DNA of 6,076 bases from the NCBI GenBank assembly GCA_964571815.1, contig CAZNDN010000199.1, positions 1 to 6,076 on the forward strand, given 5' to 3'. The position numbers were made by a program, and so were the translations under genes. This DNA is from CAZNDN01 sp964571815. GTDB lineage: Bacteria > Fibrobacterota > Chitinivibrionia > Chitinivibrionales > WJKA01. Of this stretch, positions 1 to 5,016 are shown piece after piece. Below the pieces are notes generated by a model. The model had not been told where the DNA came from, did not search any database, and saw only the letters and a program-made list of their open reading frames with translations. Every line of letters starts with the position of its first letter. Position 1 is the stretch's first letter.

Positions 1-665
1 TTGTAGCAGTTGGTCATGGTGCAGATCGAGCAGGGATAGGGACCGGTTTTTGCCCGGGGGCCGACACCGATGATGCCGCTGACCGACTTAATCGGGAGCA
101 TCAGGGCGGTTTCGGTAAGGGAGATTCCGCAGTAGTCGGGGGGAAGCAGTGAGAAGAGGGCATGCTGATCCGAGACGGGCCATCCGCAGTAACCCGGGCT
201 GAATCGGTTGGTTACCCCCTCCCCCGGCCGCGCCGTGCCCAGTCGAGCTTGAATCAGGTCCGCGGCCCGCTCGACCACTTCCGAAGCGATTGTGTCAAGC
301 GCGTAGCCTTTCATGAGTTCACCCCGCTGCATCAGCTCCCTGGAACGCTGCTCCGGCCGCGGTCCGGCCGTCACGGCAAACACGGCAATCGAAGAGGAGC
401 CCCGGAGCTGCCGCGCAATCACCTCCCCCACGTGAAAGGTGGCCTCACCGGCAATCACCCTGTCGCCGTCGACCCCCGCCTCACCCACAACACCGTAGCC
501 GGCCCGTATTTCGAAACACCCCGCGCACTCCGACAGTACCTCGCGCACGGACAAGCTCACGGGTTCGGGCACGCCGCCACGGTAGCCCATGGCCCGGCAA
601 ACCTCTTCAGGTGCCGGCGCAAGCTCATCCCACCCAAACGTGAATGTGTTCATGTCCGCGCGCAT
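1..665 (-). CDS. Stand-alone MetH-activation-domain-like protein (predicted corrinoid reactivation factor), 3' end cut by window edge
   Basis: 221 codons are visible before the window ends; I translated this frame by hand. The protein resembles the SAM-binding activation domain of B12-dependent methionine synthase as found in free-standing form. It has AMGYRGGVPEP at 25-35, NRFSPGYCGWPVSDQHALF at 153-171 (equivalent of the R-x-x-x-GY SAM-binding segment of MetH), SLTETALMLPIKSVSGIIG at 182-200, and a tail C-x-x-C-x(4)-C at Cys212, Cys215, Cys220. In MetH this domain supports reductive remethylation of Co(II) cobalamin with SAM. Here it likely reactivates or repairs MtaC, the job done by RamA or RACo elsewhere. 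An extra CAGC pair at 47-50 could, with the tail, bind a metal or Fe-S cluster; this is speculative. Relatives end soon after the Cys tail, so probably only a few residues are missing. Start 665 has GAGGAG 8 nt upstream. Confidence 0.85.
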   Translation of the reverse strand, partial: MRADMNTFTFGWDELAPAPEEVCRAMGYRGGVPEPVSLSVREVLSECAGCFEIRAGYGVVGEAGVDGDRVIAGEATFHVGEVIARQLRGSSSIAVFAVTAGPRPEQRSRELMQRGELMKGYALDTIASEVVERAADLIQARLGTARPGEGVTNRFSPGYCGWPVSDQHALFSLLPPDYCGISLTETALMLPIKSVSGIIGVGPRAKTGPYPCSICTMTNCY

Positions 666-667
666 AA

Positions 668-1684
668 TCACCGCTCCTCAGCAAGAGCATTCACCGTTTC
701 GAACAAAGCGTCGATCGCCTCCACCGGCGTTCCCGGCGGCACGTCGCAGCCCGTGGAAAGTACAAAATGCGGAAACGATGCCGCCGCGGAAAGCAGGTCA
801 CGTACCCGTGCCCGCACCCGCTCCGGAGACTCCAGTTTCATTGCCACCGGGCTGACATTGCCCATCACACACCGGTCCCGCGGGATAGCGCGCAAGCGCT
901 GAACCATGTCGGCGGAGTCACCGAAATGAAACGCCGCGGCGCCGGTGCCGACCATGGACTCAACCAGCTCGTCGGTGGTACCGCAGTTGTGGAGGACAAC
1001 GATGAAGTTTTCATCCTGCACCGAATCCACAAGCCGTTTGATATATGCCGACGAGAACTCTTCGCACATGCCCGACGAGACCATGCCGGCGGCCGGTTCG
1101 GCCATGAACACCCCTCCGCCACCTTCATCCCGGTATGAACGCAGGAGCGCAGCAAGGAAACGCGTGAGCTTGTCGAGCAGCTCATGGATCGCCCCGGGCT
1201 CGATCATCAGTGCGGTCATGATCTCGGTCATCCCGTACAGCCTGCCGGCCAGCGACAGCGGCCCCGTGCACCCGGCAAACACCGGCCTGTCGGTGATTTC
1301 CCGCGCGGCAATGCGTACCGCACGGCGGTACTCCGGCACACGGGCGGCGTCTACCGACGGAAGTGCGAGCCGCCGGATATCATCGTCGGTTTTCACCAGC
1401 CGCCCTTCAACCGACGGCACCTCGTGGTCGCTGAAGCGCACCTGCGCCCCGAACGCCTCTGCTTCAACCGACAGGTCCATGATAGTGGTTGCGGCAGCCG
1501 ATTCCCATTTTCGGGCAAGCGCGACCACCGCGGCGGCATGCACGCCACCGTCACGCACCGCATCCGCGACCGTTGCACCGGTCAACGAAAGCCCCGGCCA
1601 CGTCATGACCGGCATGACACGAAGCGTGTCGGAGGCGAGCGCGGACTCCATCCATCGGTTCATCGCGGGTTTCATCCTTGTCAT
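668..1684 (-). CDS. mtaA: MtaA-like methylcorrinoid:acceptor methyltransferase (URO-D superfamily)
   Basis: This 338-residue TIM-barrel enzyme of the MtaA/CmuA family is predicted to demethylate methyl-Co(III) MtaC and pass the methyl group to a nucleophilic acceptor. The zinc ligands of the family are all present: His232 and Cys234 in LHNCGTT, and Cys313 in STGCDVPPGTPVEAI. Family blocks include LSVEAEAFGA (71-80), GPLSLAGRLYG (141-151) and AEPAAGMVS (195-203). Archaeal MtaA uses coenzyme M; in bacterial methanol systems tetrahydrofolate is the expected acceptor, which is an inference here. The gene follows the URO-D paralogue after 42 nt and precedes the MetH-activation-like gene by 2 nt, so all are likely cotranscribed. 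The ATG at 1684 is preferred because AAGGA lies 5 nt upstream. Further in-frame ATGs at 1675, 1663 and 1651 leave the exact N-terminus slightly uncertain. The acceptor is the main unknown. Confidence 0.82.
   Translation of the reverse strand: MTRMKPAMNRWMESALASDTLRVMPVMTWPGLSLTGATVADAVRDGGVHAAAVVALARKWESAAATTIMDLSVEAEAFGAQVRFSDHEVPSVEGRLVKTDDDIRRLALPSVDAARVPEYRRAVRIAAREITDRPVFAGCTGPLSLAGRLYGMTEIMTALMIEPGAIHELLDKLTRFLAALLRSYRDEGGGGVFMAEPAAGMVSSGMCEEFSSAYIKRLVDSVQDENFIVVLHNCGTTDELVESMVGTGAAAFHFGDSADMVQRLRAIPRDRCVMGNVSPVAMKLESPERVRARVRDLLSAAASFPHFVLSTGCDVPPGTPVEAIDALFETVNALAEER
674..679 (-). promoter_or_regulatory. Ribosome binding site of the MetH-activation-like gene, inside the mtaA end
   Basis: GAGGAG encodes the final Glu-Glu pair of the MtaA-like protein and lies 8 nt before the ATG at 665. 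The gap between the genes is 2 nt (TGA-TT-ATG). This supports the start at 665 over ATG 653 and implies translational coupling. Confidence 0.7.
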
Positions 1685-1689
1685 TGCGT

Positions 1690-1694
1690 TCCTT
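1690..1694 (-). promoter_or_regulatory. Ribosome binding site fixing the mtaA-like start
   Basis: AAGGA followed by ACGCA and ATG at 1684 (5-nt spacing). The upstream in-frame TTG at 1717 has no properly spaced site and would add 11 residues not expected of the family. Confidence 0.65.
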
Positions 1695-1726
1695 GTCGTA
1701 TGATAATTGCTCCGCAAGCCTCTTCG

Positions 1727-2770
1727 CTACGAGCGAGCAGCGACTTTGCTTCGATGTTCTTCTCCGTAACGAACCGCTTCGTCCAGAAACGCCTCGATGT
1801 TCTCGAAGGGAGTGCCCGGGACAATGCCGTTGCCGGCGGCAATGGCCATGCCGCCGCCTTCGCGGTCGAACAGATCGATCAGATACCGCACTTCCCCCCG
1901 GATTTCTTCCGGAGTCTTCTCCTGAAGTATGTGCTGTACATCGATCCCCACGCAGAAGCCCATGTCGGTGAACCGCTCGGCAATTCGCTTTTCGTCCATG
2001 CACCCTTTCTGCACCGGATGAAACATGTTCACCCCGACTTCGATCAGGTCATCCATGACCTCGGTGTTGTTGCCGCAGGAGTGAATCCACCAGTGCATGT
2101 TGAGCCGTCTGAGTTCCTCCCCTATCTCCCGGTAGTACGGCTTGAGAAATTCCCGGAACACTTCGGGCGGCATCATGAGCTGGGTCTGATGCCCCAGATC
2201 GTCGCTGGTCCAGAAACCGTCGGGACTCAAATGGCGGTGCGCGACACGGATATAGCCGATATACAGGTCGGTAAGAGCCCGATACAGCCGGTGGACTTCA
2301 TCGGGATTGGTGTAGTAGTCGGTAAGAAGATTGGCCATGCCCCTGATCTGCCAGGGCCGTTCATAGAGCAGCAGCCACATCGAAAACATCAGGTACGCCC
2401 CGCTCGATCGGGCGCGCTCGAAGGCCGGTCGATGCTCTTCGGGTTTGAATGCCTGTTCGGGATCGGGCATCTTCTCGATAAACTCGTCAAGCTTTGCCCA
2501 GTCGTCGAGGATCGCGCGCTTGTCGTGAGATTTTTCCTGTGACAACTCCCACGACAACCCCATCCCGGCATAGTCGATCGGGTTGATCGCGATGTCGACC
2601 ATGTCTTCGGGGAAACGCTGCTCGAGATCGCGGAGTCGCCGGCCGTATTGATCCCACAGCCCCTCCGCCCACCAACGGGTGTGTATACAGGGCACCCGCC
2701 GCGGGCCGCGACCTTCCACCGCCTTGCACACTTCGTCCCCCGACAACGGTTGATACGGATCGTCCGTCAT
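1727..2770 (-). CDS. Uroporphyrinogen-decarboxylase-fold (URO-D/MtaA superfamily) protein with an altered zinc site
   Basis: This 347-residue protein has the TIM-barrel fold shared by heme-pathway UroD and by MtaA/CmuA/MtbA methyltransferases. Recognisable are DDLGHQTQLMMPPEVFREF at 190-208, HSCGNNTEV at 230-238 with MFHPVQ just after, and the C-terminal PGTPFENIEAF at 318-328. In MtaA-type enzymes zinc is held by His-x-Cys plus a distant Cys just before that last motif. Here His230 and Cys232 are present, but the third position is Asn314 (AAGNGIVPGTPF), where the neighbour 1684-668 has Cys. It therefore may not bind zinc in the standard way. It is very unlikely to be true heme-pathway HemE given the operon context. 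It may be a methyltransferase for another donor or acceptor, or a corrinoid-handling accessory protein. Its operon position next to mtaBC and mtaA supports a methyl-transfer role, but the substrate is unknown. The start at 2770 is chosen from the ribosome site; 2776 is possible. Confidence 0.85.
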   Translation of the reverse strand: MTDDPYQPLSGDEVCKAVEGRGPRRVPCIHTRWWAEGLWDQYGRRLRDLEQRFPEDMVDIAINPIDYAGMGLSWELSQEKSHDKRAILDDWAKLDEFIEKMPDPEQAFKPEEHRPAFERARSSGAYLMFSMWLLLYERPWQIRGMANLLTDYYTNPDEVHRLYRALTDLYIGYIRVAHRHLSPDGFWTSDDLGHQTQLMMPPEVFREFLKPYYREIGEELRRLNMHWWIHSCGNNTEVMDDLIEVGVNMFHPVQKGCMDEKRIAERFTDMGFCVGIDVQHILQEKTPEEIRGEVRYLIDLFDREGGGMAIAAGNGIVPGTPFENIEAFLDEAVRYGEEHRSKVAARS

Positions 2771-2775
2771 AAACA

Positions 2776-2785
2776 TCCTTCCTTC
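2776..2785 (-). promoter_or_regulatory. Ribosome binding region deciding the URO-D gene start
   Basis: The minus strand reads GAAGGAAGGA-TGTTT-ATG. The first possible ATG (2776) overlaps the purine run, while the second (2770) has AAGGA at an ideal 5-nt distance, so 2770 is preferred. The difference is only two residues (Met-Phe). Confidence 0.55.
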
Positions 2786-2790
2786 AGTTG

Positions 2791-2804
2791 GGGAAACACT
2801 TCCC
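2791..2804 (-). repeat. Hairpin upstream of the URO-D gene
   Basis: GGGAA-GTGT-TTCCC on the minus strand forms a 5-bp stem with a 4-nt loop. It ends 5 nt before the GAAGGAAGGA ribosome-binding region of the next gene. No T-tract follows. Any effect on translation is speculative. Confidence 0.35.
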
Positions 2805-2809
2805 ATTAA

Positions 2810-2822
2810 CGCGAAACTCGCG
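2810..2822 (-). repeat. Small hairpin overlapping the arm of the mtaC-end stem
   Basis: CGCGA-GTT-TCGCG on the minus strand is a perfect 5-bp stem with a 3-nt loop. It shares bases with the right arm of the 2817-2849 stem, so the two structures exclude each other. Confidence 0.35.
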
Positions 2823-2849
2823 GCGCAGGGTGCATTGCTACGCCGCGAG
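2817..2849 (-). repeat. 9-bp inverted repeat spanning the mtaC stop codon
   Basis: CTCGCGGCG (minus strand, 2849-2841) and CGCCGCGAG (2825-2817) are perfect complements around a 15-nt loop that contains the mtaC TAG. Only three T residues follow, so it is at best a weak terminator or attenuator. It could also protect the 3' end of an mtaBC transcript. The right arm also takes part in an alternative hairpin at 2810-2822. Confidence 0.55.
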
Positions 2850-3506
2850 CGTATCGAGATATTCGACCGCCCCGTGGGGGGCGGCGCAGTAGCGATCGGC
2901 ACCGATCTTCTCCGCAAACTCTTCGGTGAGCGGGGCGCCTCCCACCAGCACTCTGATATCGGGATGCTTTTCCTTGATCGCCCCGACCGTCTGCTCCATG
3001 TTGGCCATGGTGGTGGTCAGCAGCGCCGACAAACCGACTACGCATCCGGGATACTCCTCGATAGCCTGCAGAAACTTCTCCGAAGAAACATCGACCCCCA
3101 GATCCACAATCTCCCATCCTCCCCCTTCGATCATCATGGACACCAGGTTCTTGCCGATATCGTGCAGGTCGCCGGCCACCGTGCCGATCACGAACCGGCC
3201 CTTTCGTTTGACCGCGCCGGACAGAAAATGGGGTTTGAGGTGTCCCATGGCCGTCCCCATGGCCTTGGCCGCCATGAGCACATCGGGCACAAACACCTTG
3301 TTGTCCCGGAATTTCACACCGATCCGCTGCATCCCCACCATCAGGGCCTCGTTGAGTATCCGCTGCGGATCGATCCCTTCATCCACCGCCTTCTGTGTCA
3401 ACTCATCGGCCCCCTCCTGACCCTTGAGATCCGGAGGATACGGCGATGTTGCATTGATCTTGCCGCGCTCCACGCATGTCGCAATCTTTTCGAGCAGCTC
3501 ACTCAT
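2838..3506 (-). CDS. mtaC: Methanol-pathway corrinoid protein MtaC (cobalamin-binding methyl carrier)
   Basis: This 222-residue soluble protein is predicted to carry the corrinoid that shuttles the methyl group from MtaB to the second methyltransferase. Residues 1-95 form the helical cap domain (B12-binding-2 type), including the characteristic VFVPDVLMAAKAM at 71-83. Residues 103-222 form the Rossmann-like B12 domain. The signature D-x-H-x-x-G is present as DLHDIGKN at 113-120; His115 should be the lower cobalt ligand. SALLTTTM (160-167) and VLVGGAPLT (186-194) complete the usual S-x-L and GG motifs. The protein is somewhat shorter than archaeal MtaC, mainly at the N-terminus. Position right after mtaB supports MtaC over the related MttC/MtbC carriers for methylamines, though sequence alone does not separate these paralogues sharply. 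The start has a good ribosome site (GGGAGG). Confidence 0.9.
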   Translation of the reverse strand: MSELLEKIATCVERGKINATSPYPPDLKGQEGADELTQKAVDEGIDPQRILNEALMVGMQRIGVKFRDNKVFVPDVLMAAKAMGTAMGHLKPHFLSGAVKRKGRFVIGTVAGDLHDIGKNLVSMMIEGGGWEIVDLGVDVSSEKFLQAIEEYPGCVVGLSALLTTTMANMEQTVGAIKEKHPDIRVLVGGAPLTEEFAEKIGADRYCAAPHGAVEYLDTLAA

Positions 3507-3513
3507 GGTTCAA

Positions 3514-3519
3514 CCTCCC
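3514..3519 (-). promoter_or_regulatory. Ribosome binding site of mtaC
   Basis: GGGAGG lies 7 nt before the ATG at 3506 (GGGAGG-TTGAACC-ATG), which supports this start for mtaC. Confidence 0.75.
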
Positions 3520-3545
3520 AGCTTCATGCTACAGGTGAATTGGCG

Positions 3546-3617
3546 TTACCGGGTTGGCCGCGGCAGTGTTCGACACGGACCGTCAGCGCTCTTCAACCCG
3601 GCATCTTCGTCGATCAT
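3546..3617 (-). CDS. Possible 23-residue leader or small ORF between mtaB and mtaC
   Basis: Directly after the mtaB stop codon the minus strand carries AGGAGGGGAG followed by ATG at 3617. It opens a 23-codon frame (MIDEDAGLKSADGPCRTLPR then PTR) ending in TAA at 3546. The ribosome site is at least as strong as those of the real genes, but the peptide matches nothing I recognise, and its coding region coincides with an inverted repeat. It could be a translated leader affecting mtaC expression, a remnant, or just a ribosome-binding sequence with no function. Conservation in relatives would decide. Confidence 0.25.
   Translation of the reverse strand: MIDEDAGLKSADGPCRTLPRPTR
3549..3601 (-). repeat. 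Inverted repeat and nested hairpin in the mtaB-mtaC spacer
   Basis: CCGGGTTG (minus strand, 3601-3594) pairs perfectly with CAACCCGG (3556-3549). Inside the loop a second stem is possible, GTGT-CGA-ACAC at 3576-3566, flanked by CGG and CCG that can also pair. No T-tract follows, so this does not look like an intrinsic terminator. An mRNA-stabilising, processing or translation-tuning role between mtaB and mtaC is an inference. Confidence 0.5.
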
Positions 3618-3628
3618 CTCCCCTCCTG

Positions 3629-5002
3629 TCACAGTCCATAGTCTTCGGCCCTGAATTTCGACTTCGGGATCAGGGGAAGTACCCGCTCGATGAATGCATC
3701 TTCGGTGTCGGGCAATCCTTCCACCGTGTCGCGCAGCCGGTCAATCCACGGCACTTCCATCTCCGCCACGCTGAGACACCCCCCGGTACGGGCCTTCTCG
3801 ATCATGTCCAGGGCGGTTCGCACGGCCGCGCGGGTCCGGCGGTAGGGCCCCTGCTCCGCGACCATGGCCCGGGCGATTTCCACGGCGCTCTCGGCACTCA
3901 GAATCAGCGCCTGCGGGTCCAGCCGCGCATCGGGCGCGCTGAGCAAATCCCGGAGCCTCAGCGCATCGCCCCGCGCACTCGCCTCGTTCATCAGCCGGCA
4001 ATCGTAGGCAAGTTGCTCAAGGGAGATGGTTGGTGTCATGCCTCCCAGCAGACGCACGTTCTGGACCGATTCGTTGGACCAGAGGTCGCAGGCGGCCGAG
4101 GCAATATTGCCCAGAGGACTCGAATGCGCACACACGGCGGACTTGCCTTCCATTGACATGGGACAGCCGGTGAGTGCCTTAAGATATATGTTTTCGCAGG
4201 CGCAGTCCTTGCCCGGACCGACCGCACCCCGTTCGAAGGCCACGAGGCTTCCGGGTGCGGTGGCTGCGCGAACGACCGCGGCAAACACGCGGGGGATCAT
4301 CCGCTTCTCGGCCAGCACCATGGCCGTGTTGCCGAAGCCGCATGCCGTGTCCGCGGCCGCGGGAGTATTGGCGGCGGCCCCTATCTCCACGATATGGTCC
4401 CAGAGGAAAGCCATGTCTCGGGCACCCATGATCGACAGAGCGAAGATCACCTGCTCGATATCGCAGGCAACCAGGGCATCATCGTGGATCTCTTTGCCCC
4501 CCGTCGACTCGATCGACGGCATCTCGGCGCCTTCGGCGAGACATCCCCGGAATGTCTCCCACATTCCCTCCAGAAGCTCCCCGGAACGCATGTGCGGCGG
4601 ACGCGTCTTGTCGCGGGTGTCGTTGGGCGTGATACGCAGGGCGGTCTTGAGATTGTCGGAGGCGTAGTATTTCTCGAGTACTTCGTTGATAACGCCGGTT
4701 ACGCGGATCGCCATCGACGGATCAAGGGTCATTTCGATAAGGGTCTCGAATTCCACCACCAGCCCGTCGAGCCCCAGCTCCACGGCCCGCCTGCACGCGC
4801 CGTCGACAATCGAGCGGTACATCCGGACAATCCGGTCGAGCGTTGCGGAAGTGACTTCCATGGTAGGAAGCGTGAAATTCAGCTCGGGATAGACCGTCCC
4901 GCCGCCGATCACGAGACCGCGGCGCGTGGTGACCGGGTGCGGCGCCGTGCCGAACACGAGATCTTCCGGGCGGTCGACAGCCAGTGACGTGAACTCTTTC
5001 AT
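3629..5002 (-). CDS. mtaB: Methanol:corrinoid methyltransferase MtaB
   Basis: This 457-residue cytoplasmic zinc enzyme is predicted to transfer the methyl group of methanol to the Co(I) corrinoid of MtaC. From memory it aligns over its whole length with Methanosarcina barkeri MtaB. Shared blocks include the N-terminal D-x-x-D/E-x-VFG at 10-18, SIESTGGKE at 163-171, SLVAFERGAVGPGKDC at 252-267, GCPMSMEGKSAVCAHS at 279-294, CDLWSNESV at 305-313 and the C-terminal F-x-x-EDYG-L/F. The three zinc ligands known from the archaeal enzyme (one Glu, two Cys) appear as Glu165, Cys221 (DTACGFGNTAM) and Cys267 (GPGKDC), so activity is likely retained. Cys269 replaces a Tyr that follows the last ligand in M. 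barkeri. The start at 5002 has AAGGA 9 nt upstream. mtaC, its expected partner, follows after 122 nt. A related methyl donor other than methanol cannot be excluded. Confidence 0.93.
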   Translation of the reverse strand: MKEFTSLAVDRPEDLVFGTAPHPVTTRRGLVIGGGTVYPELNFTLPTMEVTSATLDRIVRMYRSIVDGACRRAVELGLDGLVVEFETLIEMTLDPSMAIRVTGVINEVLEKYYASDNLKTALRITPNDTRDKTRPPHMRSGELLEGMWETFRGCLAEGAEMPSIESTGGKEIHDDALVACDIEQVIFALSIMGARDMAFLWDHIVEIGAAANTPAAADTACGFGNTAMVLAEKRMIPRVFAAVVRAATAPGSLVAFERGAVGPGKDCACENIYLKALTGCPMSMEGKSAVCAHSSPLGNIASAACDLWSNESVQNVRLLGGMTPTISLEQLAYDCRLMNEASARGDALRLRDLLSAPDARLDPQALILSAESAVEIARAMVAEQGPYRRTRAAVRTALDMIEKARTGGCLSVAEMEVPWIDRLRDTVEGLPDTEDAFIERVLPLIPKSKFRAEDYGL

Positions 5003-5011
5003 GGTGAAACG

Positions 5012-5016
5012 TCCTT
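5012..5016 (-). promoter_or_regulatory. Ribosome binding site fixing the mtaB start
   Basis: The minus strand reads TGA-AAGGA-CGTTTCACC-ATG. The regulator stop codon is followed at once by AAGGA, and the ATG comes 9 nt later at 5002. This supports the start at 5002 over the in-frame start at 5107, which would lie inside the regulator gene. It also suggests translational coupling of the two genes. Confidence 0.7.

Noticed and set aside
162..902. Plus-strand open frame of 246 codons
   Set aside because: It lies antisense to the MetH-activation-like gene and the mtaA end, which have clear family motifs; its translation is low-complexity Arg/His/Pro-rich.
1184..2542. Long plus-strand open frame (452 codons) antisense to the two URO-D genes
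   Set aside because: It crosses the junction of two well-supported genes, its translation shows no recognisable domain, and it is rich in His/Arg/Pro as expected for an antisense shadow of GC-rich coding sequence.
1727..2770. Annotation as heme-pathway uroporphyrinogen decarboxylase (HemE)
   Set aside because: The fold matches, but the HSCGN block and the operon of corrinoid methyltransferase genes fit the methyltransferase side of the superfamily; no other heme genes are present.
2806..2849. Intrinsic terminator after mtaC
   Set aside because: The stem is strong, but only three T residues follow and the loop is 15 nt, so full termination is unlikely; it is kept only as a possible attenuator or stabiliser.
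2771..2917. N-terminal extension of the URO-D gene into mtaC
   Set aside because: The extra 49 residues overlap the mtaC 3' end in another frame and are Arg/Ser/Pro-rich; AAGGA before 2770 gives a normal start.
2835..3641. Plus-strand open frame of 268 codons
   Set aside because: Antisense shadow of mtaC and the spacer; no domain-like sequence.
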